A stretch of DNA of 64,000 nt from Edaphochlamys debaryana (Eukaryota; Chlorophyta; Chlorophyceae; Chlamydomonadales). The stretch is taken from positions 496,001 to 560,000 of the forward strand of contig JAEHOE010000058.1 in the NCBI GenBank assembly GCA_016858145.1, in the 5' to 3' direction. Under the pieces are notes generated by a model. It searched no databases, was not told where the DNA came from, and saw nothing but the letters and a program-made list of their open reading frames with translations. Positions 47,602 through 58,487 of the stretch are shown piece by piece (positions within the stretch are counted from its first letter, which is position 1; each line of letters begins with the position of its first letter). The position numbers were made by a program, and so were the translations under genes.

Positions 47602-48684
47602 GGAACGAGCGTGGGGTGTGCTGGAGCCTGGAGCTTACGCAGCGCAAATGAACGTGCATTCCGTGGTGGGCGAGTGTCAGAGGGGAGGGTGAGCGAGGTG
47701 TGGAACGAGAGTGAGTGGCGAGGTTGGGACTCAAAATGTAGGTCTCCTACAGGGACCTGGGGTTGAGGGGCTGATCGTGTACGTGGTGCTGTCGCAGCCT
47801 GCACGGTTGGGCGCTAGCAGTCACGGCTTACGGAGGCCACAGTTCCCAGCCGACATTGCCGGGACCATGCACAGGTCCCCCCTGGCGCAAGGTATAGCTG
47901 GGTAGCGGGGGCGAGGGTTTGTGGGCTGGGGCCAGAGGTACGGCAGGAGTCCCGCTGATGGGCTGCTGGTTGCAGCATCGTGGGCAAGCTGATGGGCTCA
48001 AGACTAGGGCTTTTCGTGCGCTTTAGGGCTCATCCAGTTGTGTGCGCCTGTGCGTGGGAGCTACTGCGGCACGTGGGCACAGAATTGGCAGTGTGTTCGA
48101 CAGACAGGGGGAACTGCCCTCCCTGATGGAGCCCTGAGTATTGGGCGGCAGTGTTCTACTTGTCACTTAAGGGATGGTTCAAGCGAGGGCCCTTGGCTGT
48201 GTAAGTAACACACCTGTGACTTGGACGCCGCCGCCCAGCAGTCCTTCTCTGTGCCGGGCCTTGGAGACTGGAGAGACGCTAAATAGGCGGGTTCATGCCG
48301 CTCCTGAGGTCGAAGGATCCGGCAACCGAAGATAGTGGGCACTGAGCCGGCGGTGCCAGGAACAAAGTTGCGGAGGCTGGGACCTGGCCTGGTCTGAGAC
48401 GTCTGGAGTGGTGATAGCAGCATCGCATGGTGTACGGGTTACGGCGACGGGGTTACGGCGCACGGCAGACGGCACAGCCAGGCATCCCATACGCCTTCCG
48501 ATTCCCTTGTCCGCCCACACATACCCACACACGCATCACTTGCTCCTGTCACCTGTGTCCGTAACATCTTAGGGCCCTGCTTGGCGCCGAAGGGGCACGG
48601 TCAAGCACAGTCCACCTGCGGGCAGACCCCAGCACGCTGCACGACCGTCCCTCCAGGCAGCTGCCTAACGTGAACTGACCTGTC
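47602..48684. other. Intergenic region
   Basis: About 1.1 kb between ISD11 and the next plus-strand gene. A TGTAA at 48200-48204 is a candidate poly(A) signal for ISD11. No gene is supported. Confidence 0.45.
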
Positions 48685-49046
48685 ATGAGCGGATCCCCCG
48701 CCCAAGCTCCCGCGGTGCCCAGCGCTGCACAGGCGAGTGGCGCGGGGGCGCGCGGCATGGCATGTGCGCGGCTCAAGTGGTGCTTCGCCTCCTTCCGGGT
48801 GTCCTGCTGACACTTGTTTCGTATATGCTACGCTTGTGGACACAGGTGCAGCGCGCGGAGGGAGTGCTCGTCGTTCCGGGCCGACAGCCCCCGGCGCCTG
48901 CGAGCAGCATCCCGGTCGCCCCGCCCACGAACGTAGCCCTTCCTGTTAAGAATAACGCGATACTGCAGGAGTCGCTTGCTGTGCTCAAGGAATTCCGCGG
49001 ATTGGTTGACTCCGCGACCGAAGCCCCAGCCCAACAGGGCCAGTAA
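48685..49046 (+). CDS. Small 82-residue protein, function unknown
   Basis: Two exons, 48685-48732 and 48846-49046. The first encodes MSGSPAQAPAVPSAAQ, and the second starts VQRAEGVLVVPGRQPP and ends EAPAQQGQ. The join needs a GC-AG intron (CAG|GCGAGT...CACAG). The coding second half (VKNNAILQESLAVLKEFRGL) looks like one amphipathic helix. An alternative is a start further down (MCAAQVVLRLLPG, 48762) reading through the acceptor with no intron. That would give a hydrophobic N-terminus and is less likely, because a good CACAG acceptor lies at 48845. No family was recognised. Confidence 0.5.
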
Positions 49047-49323
49047 TAACAAATCAGTCTACTGGTGCAACAAGCTCATACCCAGACCTTTCCTACCTTG
49101 CCCGGTGGCCCTCGCCGCGGCAATCAGGTTGCGTTTGGTCTCTGACCTGCGCAGGCAGCATCTTCAAGGGCCTCGACTGACTTTGGTAGGAACGGTCGCG
49201 TAACCTGAGATATCAGAGGACTTCGCCGGGTGGCGAGCGCGGGTCTTGCGCGGGATCCGCCCGCCCGGGAAAGCTGCAAGCCTCACGCAGCGAACCGCTG
49301 CAGCTGACAGCGGCTACCGCACG

Positions 49324-51460
49324 ATGAAGCGGAGGGGAAGTGGAGGAGCGGCTGCGGCTGACACCGAGGAAGCGGCTGGTGCTCGCGGGAAGAGACGGCG
49401 AGGGAGCGGCGAGGTTGCGGCTGCAACCGCGGGTAAGGCATCGCTGGGTGGGCTCCAGAAATGCTCCATAACAAGCTGAGACGGTCGAGGGGCGGGGGCC
49501 TCTCCCGTGCTATGCTGTGCCTGCAACGCCCAGCAGCCCCGCCCCTGCCTGCCCTCGGGCCTTCCGGCTCCTTGCCACCCTTTCTTCTCCTCAAACCCCA
49601 CGCCGTGCCCCCCCGCCAGGCGCCCATGACCAAGCAGGAGCGGCGGGTGGCTCAGGGTCGCACGTGAACCCCGCCCTGCTGGCGGCCTATCTGCAGCACC
49701 AACAGGCCCTGCAGCAACTTCAGCAAGGGCTTGCGGTCCCCGGCGGGGCTCCTCCCGCCGAGGCCGGGCAGGAGGGCGAGGGCGCCGAGGCCGACGGGGG
49801 CGAGGCCTCCGATCCCGAGCCCTCTGGACCGCCCGATATCAACAAAGTTGCGGCGGATCTCGCCAAGCTGACGGGGCTACGCCTCGACCGGGCGATGCAT
49901 GCGCTGAGGGAAACGCAGGAAGAGGTCCTGCGCCAGGCGGGGGCCGGGGGCGGGAAGGTCGACTACACCGTGCTTGCGCCGCAGTGGATGGACGAGGCGC
50001 AGGTGCGTGCCTGGAAGTATTGGTTGTACACCCCCTCCCACGCACTGGTGGGCACGTGCGCTGCACCGCAAGCATTGCAGACGCGTGTGGTCGCTCACCC
50101 ACCCTTGCTGCTGACGAGCGCCGACCCACTTCCGCGCCCGCGCAGGTGTGGCTGGCCATCAACCAGGAGGTCGAGGGGGAGATCGCAGACGTGCGCTCGG
50201 CCATGGAGAAGTCCCTGCAGGTGTGTGTGGGGGGATTGAGGGCTCACGCGGCGGTGAGCCCGGAGGGCCGTCGCAGCGGTTCGTGTGTGCACTTGAGAGG
50301 GACACGAGGGTTGATCCCACACGCTCGGTCCATGCAGGACTACGAGGCCGCTAAAGCCGCGGAGGACCTGCCCCTGCACCAGCGGCCACCGGACTGGCTC
50401 GCGGACCGCTTCAGCGGCCGGGGCAAGGGGCCGCCCGGGCAGCCGCGCAGCTGCATCTTCGCGCGGCTGGCATCGTTCGTGTGCCCCGGCGCGCTGTTTG
50501 CCTCGCCGCCCGAAGACGGGGCTGCGGCGGCGGACGGCAGCGCGGGCGCTGGGCGGCACAAGGCCCCGCTTGTGAAGCTGGCGGACCTCGAGTGCAAGTG
50601 CCGGAAGTGGGTCGGCGGGTTCCTTACTGGGAGGGGGGCTGGGAAGGACAAGGCGGACGGAATGCAACCTTGCGGGCCAGCGGATCATGTTCAATGCCGC
50701 GCAAAGCGTCACGTGGCTTGGGCGCAAACATTAATTTGGGGGCCAGCAATCACATGCCTCCGCACTGCCTGCCCCACTCTCATTGCAGATGGTATCCCGG
50801 CAAAGGCACGTATCGTTTCTTCGAGGAGCTGGCAGAGGCGGCTGCGCAGGCAGCCGCCGAGGCGGCATCCGCCTCGCCAGGCCTCGTGCAGACGGGCTGG
50901 GTACCCTGCTCGGCCGGCTCGGCCGCCTGCGCCGCCTGCGCGACGGCGGAGGGGCAGTCCACGGCGAGCGGCTCGGGCAGGGGTGCCGGCGAGGCGGGAA
51001 CCTCCGTGCCGGACCCCGCTGCCGAGTCGCAAGGCCCTCCTCGGACTCCCGTCGGCGCTGACACGGCTGCGGCGGTGCTGCAGGCGCTGGGGGCCTTCGC
51101 GGAGCAGCGCGCGACGCAGGTGTGGTTTTAGGCTTGCGGGGTTAGTGATTCGTTAACAAGCACATGCCGCTTGGCGCTGCCCTCCTGTGACCGCATGGGC
51201 AGATGGGCGCTCAGTGACATCGAGTGGGTAGCTTGCGCGCCTCACTCAGCCCCTCACACCCCAACCCCACCTGGGCTATGCAGGTGGAGAGGGACGTGTG
51301 CAAGATGCCGACCCACTCGAACGAGATCCCCGACATCTTTGTGGCGCTGGCGGACCCGGCCGACGCGACGGGGGCGGGCGGGGAGGAGGACGACGACATC
51401 GAGGTGCTGGACGTGGGGGCCAAGGCCAAGCCGCGGGACACCGTGGAGGTCTGCAGCTAG
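49324..51460 (+). CDS. 447-residue protein with basic N-terminus and UBA-like helix segment, function unknown
   Basis: Six exons: 49324-49432, 49620-50002, 50146-50220, 50338-50606, 50789-51119 and 51284-51460. The N-terminus is MKRRGSGG with a later RGKRRRGSG, a likely nuclear-localisation signal. Residues about 95-130 (VAADLAKLTGLRLDRAMHAL, then RETQEEVLRQ) resemble a UBA-type three-helix fold. After that come VDYTVLAPQWMDEAQVWLAI, a His/Cys-containing middle (ECKCRKWYPGKGTYRFFEEL) and an Ala-rich part with five Cys near CSAGSAACAACA. The acidic C-terminus (SNEIPDIFVALADP, EEDDDIEVLDVG) includes IEVLDV, reminiscent of a SUMO-interacting motif. A ubiquitin/SUMO-linked nuclear role is possible but is inference from short motifs. 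Confidence 0.75.
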
Positions 51461-52754
51461 TGGGGTGGGGGTTAGGTGGGGGAGCGGCATGGCAGTGCAA
51501 GGCAGACTGTGTGGACATGGGAGGACGTTCGCAGCGAGAGGCGGGGAACTGAACGCAGGGTGGCCGGGGCAATGGGATGCCGTATGTCCCTGCTGCAACG
51601 TGTGAGACAGGAGGATTGTGTGCCGTGCGTTCCGTGCCGTCTCTTGCATTCTCGGGCGGCAAGCACCCGCTCTCGGCTCAACCGACCGGGGCTTAGGTCG
51701 AGCAAGTGCAAGCCCACTCGAGGCACAAGGGGTCAGACAGCGCAGAGGTCTTGGCGGGGCCGCGAGGGGGGAGGGCCCGTGCTTGTCGATGGACGCTACC
51801 TGGAATTCGTACTCGACTTAGTGTGGACTGACGTACCAATTATGCAGGTTCCTTAAATTAGGAGGATCGGACTCGGGCACGGGGATATGGGCAGCATACT
51901 ATGTGCCAGCAGCTCTTGGCGCAACTTCTTGAAAGCGTTCTCCAACTTGCTCCTTGGCCCACTTGCCCCGTTCCACGTCCCTACCGCTCAATCACGCATG
52001 CTCAAAGAGACAAAGACAGCATCAGCCATTCTCAGCCCGTCAGTCTTCTGGCTTCCTGCCGCAGTCCCATCCTTCACCTGCTCCTCACTAGCATACCGGT
52101 ACTTGCACAGCACTCTGCTAACTTCGACAACTCATGTCTCACACGGCAAGCAAGCAGGCACCAGGCACTGCCATGAAGCGGCATCAAGCATTGGAGGCCG
52201 GAGTGGGGCACGCAGCACGTCTCGACTGCGCGCCGACCATCAGCGTCGAGGCCCCGGGCATCGCCCCGGTTCGGCCTTCGTCGCGTCACTCCCCCGGACC
52301 TCCACACCGCCGCCGTTCGGACCACACAGCCCAGGACCTCATAGAGTCGCCTCATTGGCCTCAGCCCCGTCGCGGATCTGCCCATAAAGTGATCAACATC
52401 CCTTGGGTCTGAAACCCTGTCAGCGGCGACACGTGTGGGTGCCCGGGCTGCGCTGGAACCATCCCGTCGCAGACCCATGTGGCGGCCAAACTGCCAGCAT
52501 GGGCTGCAGCCGGTTACCATGGCAATGCCCCGTCAGCTACTCCTCGCCCATCAAGGGTTCCCCTCCAGGTAGAACCTTGTGGTACCATTCATCCACCACG
52601 CCTGGGACTCGGCCCCCGACACGCTGTGCCAGGTCTTGCCCTCGCCAGCCAGCCGCTAGCCCGCCCTCCACTGATGAGCAGAGGCGTGCTGGGGCTCAGC
52701 AGGCTGCCAGCAGCCTGTGGCGCAGCAGCGTGCGGGGGCCGCCTCCCAGGTGCC
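51461..52754. other. Convergent 3' region holding the 3' UTR of the selenoprotein S candidate
   Basis: About 1.3 kb between the plus-strand 447-residue gene and the minus-strand selenoprotein S candidate. The only structured element found is the SECIS-like hairpin at 52239-52289 on the minus strand. No coding gene is supported. Confidence 0.5.
52239..52289 (-). promoter_or_regulatory. SECIS-like stem-loop (form 2) in the 3' UTR of the selenoprotein S candidate
   Basis: On the minus strand, GTGA (52289-52286) and TGAT (52242-52239) flank a stem. GCG-A-CGA-A-GGCC (52284-52273) pairs with GGCC-TCG-A-CGC (52253-52243), giving ten Watson-Crick pairs with one A.A mismatch and one bulge. Above it is an unpaired GAA (52272-52270), then a mini-helix CCGGG/CCCGG closed by a six-base loop. 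This is the layout of a form 2 SECIS: non-Watson-Crick UGA/GA quartet, helix II, AA in the apical bulge, helix III. The spacing from quartet to AA is 14 nt, slightly long. Helix I is weak. It lies about 475 nt after the in-frame TGA. Confidence 0.5.
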
Positions 52755-54193
52755 TTAACGTCAGCCGCCGCGCTTGGTGCAGGCGCGAGAGCTCTTGAAG
52801 CCGCCGACCGGCCCGGAGCCCATCATCGGCGACCAGCCGAAGTCATCGCCTGGCGGGGGCAAGGGTCAGCAGTATCAGCGCCATGCAGCGCACGAGGCGA
52901 AGGCATCAGGTATAGCAGTTGTGCATCATGCAAGGAGCAAGGCTTGCGTATGCTCGCAGGACCGGCGCTGCAACTCACTCTTGCCGGGGTTGGGCAGTCC
53001 ACCGTCCGGCGCTCCCCGGCTGATTAGGTCCTTCGCAGCAGCCAGGCGCGCGCGCTCCTCCTGCGGGACAGGGAGGTGGCCTCGGTCAGGACACCCCATG
53101 CCCCCATCAGCACGACGCCCACCCTCCAGACCCGCCCCGCTTTCCAGTCCAGTCGGGCAAACTGGGGCCCGAAGCGCTGCGAAAGCGGTGGACCAGTACG
53201 CTATGTAGCGCAAGAACCAGCTCCTGCCCCCGAGCCTGCCGCTCACCGCCTCCAGCTGCTTGCGCTGCTCCTGCAGCTGCGCGAAGGCCTTAGCCTTGCG
53301 GTCGTACTCGGCCTGCATGGTCTCCAGCGCGCGGGCGCGGCGGATGGAGGCGTTCATCTCCTGCTCCGAGGCTGCGGGGTGGTGTGGAGAGGGGAAGTGT
53401 GCAGGTAGGATGAGGCAGTACAGGCATCGCTGCTGTCTTGTAGGAATGCGTGTGAGTCAGTGCTTGTCAATGGACGCAACTGGATACGTACCCAGCTACC
53501 GGTACGTGAGGACTGGCGTACCAGCGGACTGGCGTACCCCCCTCCCCCAGCCTCATCCCCCAGCCCAACGCACCCATCTGGCTACCGCCAGGCCCGGCGG
53601 CAGGCTTGGCCTTCCGCCTTCGCCTATGGATTAAAAGGGCCGCCACGAGCAGCAGGAAGAGGAGGGCCGGCCAGAGGAAGTAGTACGTGCGCAGAAGGCT
53701 GAGCCAATCGCTGCCGGCCGCAGCGCTCGCCGCTCCTCCTGCAGCGCCAGTCATGCCCTGGTGCGCCGGGTGGTCGTGCGCGTGACCATCCCTTGGGAAA
53801 TGATGCTCGTGGTCATGGTCATGCTGCGGGGGCCGGGAGGCGGGGGCGCGGGTTTGAAAAAGGGTGCAGCGATGGCACGCTCGGCTCCGGGCCACCAGTC
53901 ACTCCGCGGCCGTGGTGAAGCGTAAAGGGGGGGCGGGGGTAACTGAAGCGGGGGTGGGTGGCAGCAAACTTGCCCCCCTCGGTTGCTGCCTGGGGCGACC
54001 ACCGTGCCCGGGCTGAGGTCGCAGACTCCTGGTTATGCTTGATACGCAGCTTATGCGTGTTCACAGAAGCTTAAGAACGCAGGCTTGGACCAGCAGGCTC
54101 GCTGGGCGCTGGGCTCACATGGTGATGGTCGTGCCCGTGATGGTCGTGCCCGTGGTGGTCATGGTCGTGGTCGTGGTGTTCGTGGAAGTCCAT
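52755..54193 (-). CDS. SELENOS: Selenoprotein S (VIMP)-like membrane protein with in-frame UGA as selenocysteine
   Basis: Five exons: 54119-54193, 53574-53823, 53247-53371, 52979-53060 and 52755-52849. They give 208 residues with Sec at position 207. The N-terminus is strikingly His/Asp-rich (MDFHEHHDHDHDHHGHDHH, then HDHDHEHH). One membrane helix follows (TYYFLWPALLFLLLVAALLI) with a basic stop-transfer RRRRK. Then comes a long charged coiled coil (MNASIRRARALETMQAEYDR onward) and a Gly-rich tail ending KRGG-TGA-CGT-TAA. Helix, coiled coil and Gly-rich tail with a near-terminal GGU are the design of SELENOS, an ER membrane protein that recruits the p97/VCP ATPase for ER-associated degradation. 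If TGA were a true stop the protein would lose only two residues, so the Sec call rests on the family pattern and the SECIS-like hairpin downstream. Divergent from the FAX1-like gene. Confidence 0.75.
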
Positions 54194-54435
54194 TGTTGGA
54201 GCCGGAGGCCCCGGGCGGAGCGCGAACGGGCAGGGCCTGAAAAGCGGGGTCCGCGCCGCAGTTCTGTTTGGTGTGACGAGCTGTCGATATGTCTGCAAAG
54301 CGACCTGGATACTAGTGTTCTGCTTGGCTGTGCTTGAGAAGTGGAACGTTCATCAGTCGCTGGCGCCGGGATGGAAGAAGGCCCTAACTGTCCTTTCGAA
54401 GGCTGTGCAGCATAGCTCCAACAAGCAGAGAGAAG
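54194..54435. promoter_or_regulatory. Divergent upstream region, SELENOS-like and FAX1-like genes
   Basis: 242 bp between outward-facing start codons. Assigned from position only. Confidence 0.5.
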
Positions 54436-55574
54436 ATGATGCTCACTCGCCACGCAGCTGCGGGTGCCAGTGCGCCGGTGCGCAGGTGATTGCCGCGCGC
54501 GGAAGCATCTGCGCTCACGGGCGAAGCCAGCCGCGCATGACGCCTCTCGCTCTGTATGCAGATCGAGCATCGCGTGCCCTGCCCGTCAGGGATGCGTGGC
54601 GCAACGCACCAGCGGGCCTGCCCTGGGTGAGCCGGGGGGGAAGGCATACTCAGTTCCGGGGCGCACAGGGAGCAGGGGCTCTGCGAGCTACACTACCCGG
54701 CAGCACACTCAAAGCATATACCCGTATGATGGTCCGCCGTACCCTCAGGGCTTGGCGGCGGGGGTTCTGGTAAGAGGCCATTCGTGCGCGTCGGGTCAGG
54801 CGGCAGCGGCGGCAGCGGCGGCAGCGCAGGCGGCGGCGCAGCCGGCGGCGAGGGCGGCGAGGGGTCCCACCCGATGCGGGTGTTCACCTACGCCTTCTCC
54901 GCCCTCCTCGCTGGTGCGTGGCGGCGGCTTGTTGGCAAACTTCAGCGCAGGGGGCGCTGGCTGGGACAAGAATATATGGAGCATCGCACGGGGTTGTCAG
55001 GGTCTAGTCCTTACACGAGATGTCCGGCAAGGATGCTCCGGGAACCCCTGTCCTTTAGATGGTGTGATCGTGCTGCTGAATGCACACCGTTCTCCCCTGC
55101 GATGCCCGCCTCGCGCCCCCAGCCGGCGGCACGTTTGCGTTCGTCAAGAAGGGCAGCGCCAAGAGCCTGGGGGCGGGCCTGGGCGCCGCGCTGATCCTGT
55201 TCCTGTGCGCCCGCTCCATGGTGGCGGGGGCTCAGGGCCCTGCACGGGTGGCCTTTGGTGAGATGCCGGCATGGGGTACCGGTATCTGGCATCACGGTAT
55301 CTGGTCCCTGGGTGCTGCCACCGCAGGGGCGCAGGACCGATGACTTGCCCTGCTGCGCTTGGGCATTCCGTACTGCGGTGCCCTGCCTCAAGCATTCGCC
55401 TGGGTCCTGCCTCCATTCTCCGCCCCGCCTCTACCCCGTGCCCCAGGCATCTGCCTGCTGCTGGGCATCACCATGGCCAACCGCTTCAACAACACCAAGA
55501 AGTTCGTGCCGCCGGGGCTGCTAGCCACCATTGCGCTGGGCATGGCGTTCGGCTTCGTGGCGGTTGGGCTCTAG
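54436..55574 (+). CDS. FAX1: FAX1-like plastid fatty acid exporter (TMEM14 family)
   Basis: Five exons: 54436-54485, 54562-54626, 54749-54913, 55123-55257 and 55447-55574. They give 180 residues. The first two exons encode a chloroplast-type transit peptide (MMLTRHAAAGASAPVRRSSI, CPARQGCVAQRTSG). A Gly/Ser-rich linker (GSGGSGGSGGSAGGG) follows, as known in FAX1 homologues. The TMEM14 domain has helices in MRVFTYAFSALLAAGGTFAF, GAGLGAALILFLCARSMVAG, GICLLLGITMANRF and LLATIALGMAFGFVAVG, with the typical GSAKSL and NTKKFVPPG loops. FAX proteins move free fatty acids across the plastid inner envelope for ER lipid assembly. A TGTAA at 55957-55961 may be its poly(A) signal. The split transit-peptide exons join in frame without adjustment, which supports the model. 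Confidence 0.9.
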
Positions 55575-56340
55575 GGGCTCTAGGGGGCACGCGTTATACA
55601 CAGGGGTGAAGATTTTACCCGCGCCAGGGGGGGACGTTTGCTGTTGTGGGAATGGGGTAGAAGCGTGGTGTTGCGGACGGCTGTGGCGCAAGCTTTGGTA
55701 CACCAGAATCAGTGAGGGCCAGATAAGGGCTCTCTTGTTGTTGTGGGGGCCCTGCATTGGGGACTAATGGTCACGGCGTTCGGTGGTCAACGTGTTGAGA
55801 GGGGTCGTTGTTCGAGCAGCTGAGGCGTGGCGGCTAAGGCGACATTGCAGCTGGTCTGCAACTCTGCGTTGCGTACGGCTGCCCCTCCACGTGCAAGTCA
55901 TGTAGGTTGCACTTAGCGGCGTTGGGTTGTAGCACAGAAGTCGATGCCACAAGGAGTGTAAGCCACATCCGCGTGCCCACTCTGTCTGAGTCACCAGCGT
56001 ACGGCTCCATCACAAGGTTTAAGTGCCAGGTACGCTTCTTGGCAACAGCAGTGCCGCAGTCTTCGAGCATCAGTCCTACTACCCCTGGCCCCTCTACCCT
56101 GTCCATGTCTGGCCCATTTGTCCGCTAGCACCCAACCCTGCACCTCTTGGTTCCCATGCACCTGCCACCGGACCAAAAGCCGCGTGCTACCCAGCGGACC
56201 CGACCTCGGCCCGCCGGTTGCTATTGCTGCTTAGCGCTGATCACAAAAGCTCATGAGTCCTAACATCCCTGCTTGCAGGCAAGCGCTGACAGCACCCCAC
56301 CAGCACCACCCCACCCATCCCGCTCGCGTCAGCGTCAGCC
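55575..56340. other. Convergent 3' region between FAX1-like and ABHD14-like genes
   Basis: About 770 bp between two facing stop codons, holding both 3' UTRs. Nothing else was identified. Confidence 0.5.
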
Positions 56341-58487
56341 TCAGAGGCTGCCGTCCTTCTCCGCCTCCTTGATGGCCCGAGTGAGGTCCTGATCGCCTTC
56401 CACCATGTGGTCGCCGTTGGGCCCGCGCCGGCACTTCTTGAGGAAAGCCATGAGCACCTGTAGGGCAGCGTGCGGGACACAAAAAGAGGGCTTGGCGCTC
56501 GGCTGTAGCTGAAAGCACCACGGGCTTGCAAACGTGCTCCCGAAGCTCCAAAGCTCAGGCAGAGTACGGGTGGTTTCAGACAAAAGGAGGGCACAGTGGT
56601 TGTACAAACAACCTCGACGCCCTTGGGCTGGCCCCATTTCCCCTCAATTGGTCCCTCGCCCCCTCAAAGAGCCCCTACCGTCGGCCCACACCGCTCCTAC
56701 CTTGTGGAAGTTAATTGGCTTGTCCTCGTATGACCGGTGCCCCGCTCCCGGGATGATAACCTGCGGGCAGGCGCACGAATCATCGTTATCAGCAGTAGCG
56801 CCAGGCCGAGAGCTGCAGGCGTCACACCGCTCAACACGGCACTGCTCCAGTCGGCCCAAGGGTGGTGTCACCGCTCTGGCAGGCTAGCTGCAGCCCAAGT
56901 CGCAACCCAGTACCACGGCAGCAAACATGTGTACGGGCTCAGCCGCTTCCCACCTTCCAGGAATGCCCGAACAGGCGGATCAGGCGCTCAGCGTCTGGTG
57001 CCATGGGGTCCTGTGCGCCGTACACCGCCAGGGCGCACACCTGCGGGGCACATGAGTGGTGGGGGTGGGGTGACATGGCATCCGAGCTGTGGGTGGGAGC
57101 AGGCCAACGGAGCCGGAGCAGGAAGATGGCTCCTCTGCGATGGGCTACGGGGCCGGGGAACCACGGTGCGTGGCCAGGCTGTGTGAGGGCTCCACTTCTG
57201 GACAAGTCTGCAACGGACTCGGTGCTCGGAGCGAGCCTGACCGAGCTCCATATCCCCTACGCTAAACCCAAAACACCGGGCCCCGCACACGCACTTTCTT
57301 GGAGACGTCCTCCCGCAGACGCTCCTGCCGCCCCCGCCCGCGCACCCGCTTGTGGACGTCCTCCCAGGGCCCGCCCCAGTCCTTGACGCCAATGGGCGCC
57401 ACCGCAACGAAAGACGCTACCATGGTACCGTACCGGTCCAGGAAGGGAATGGAATAACGCCTGCGGGGTGAAAGAGCATTCGAGCATCCGCGGTGCCGCT
57501 CAGGAAGGCAACAGGAACGCTGCGCGTGATGGTGAAGCGCCTCAGCCCCCAACCCGTACTCAATGAGGAACCCATCCAGCTCGGAGCATCGTTAGGGCAC
57601 CTTGCACGCAGTGCTGAGTGCGCGGCCTTTCCCTTCCTGTCCCTGCTGGCCGCACTCCTCACGCACCCGCTTGCCGAAGGCGAGATCAGGATGATGGTGG
57701 AGTTAACCTTAGGCCAGGCTGCCTCTATGACAGTCTTTAGGAGCTCCGACCGCATGTTGTTGTCGCTGTAGGGCAAGGCGGGGGTCTTGCCGTAACCTGC
57801 ACAGGAGAGAGCGCGCCGGGGGTAACCGGACCGCTTAGTCAGAGCCGTGTACCCGGCTGGCTCTTTCTCACACAGTGCAAGCTTGCTCCCTAACACGTAT
57901 GACGCTAAGTTCCGACGGCGTGCCCGGATCGTGTGATCTAACACCCAGCTCGAGGGTGCGGTACCAGGGCCTGGGTCACAGGCGACCTGACCTCTGGCCC
58001 TGCCCCACGAACCCAGGCGCTCTGCCACCACGCTCTCCCTCACACTTCGCCCCCTACTCCTCCAGTGTGCACACACGAAGCAGCGAACCCCTCTTGGGTT
58101 GGGTAGCCTGCCACCACTTCTGCTCGCCTGGCAGGTCGATCGCCATGGCCCTTACACCAGACTCCGCCACCGACTTGAGGGTCCCCAGCGACGCCCAGAA
58201 ATCCGAAGCGTACTTGGCGCCATGAAGAAAGATGGCCGTCGGGTTCATGCGCGCATCTGAAGCAGGCAGCAATAGCAACGGCTGAAGCACCCGGCATTTC
58301 CGCGCGCATCGGCCGCAGGTGCTTGCGCACCTTGCTCTGCACCGGGGTTCTCGACATCGAAGAGCTTGTAAGCGATCTTTATGTCAAAGAAAGGTATTTC
58401 ACCGCTCTTCTCCACGACGTTGAAGCCCGCCGAGGCCAAAGCCAAGCAGGCAAGCACGGCTAACCCTAACAAGCTACGTACGTCCAT
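56341..58487 (-). CDS. Alpha/beta hydrolase of the ABHD14 type with signal peptide
   Basis: Seven exons: 58331-58487, 58128-58256, 57667-57796, 57346-57460, 56954-57040, 56701-56760 and 56341-56457. They give 264 residues. It starts with a signal peptide or anchor (MDVRSLLGLAVLACLALASA). Catalytic landmarks: oxyanion region FLHGAKYASDFW, DLPGYGKT, a nucleophile elbow in ISPSASGRYSIPFL, the acid in VYGAQDPMAP and the base in GAGHRSYEDKP. These match ABHD14, small hydrolases that include a lysine deacylase in animals. The substrate here is unknown. Intron 2 must start with GC (CCAG|GCGAGC) to join DLPG to GYGKT. Exon 4 has two in-phase donors; the shorter form fits the family length. The secretory leader suggests an ER or secreted location. 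Confidence 0.88.

Noticed and set aside
52381..52440. Alternative SECIS candidate (minus strand TGAC...AA...TGAT)
   Set aside because: The arms between the TGA and GAT do not pair into a helix of useful length. The hairpin at 52239-52289 is far better.
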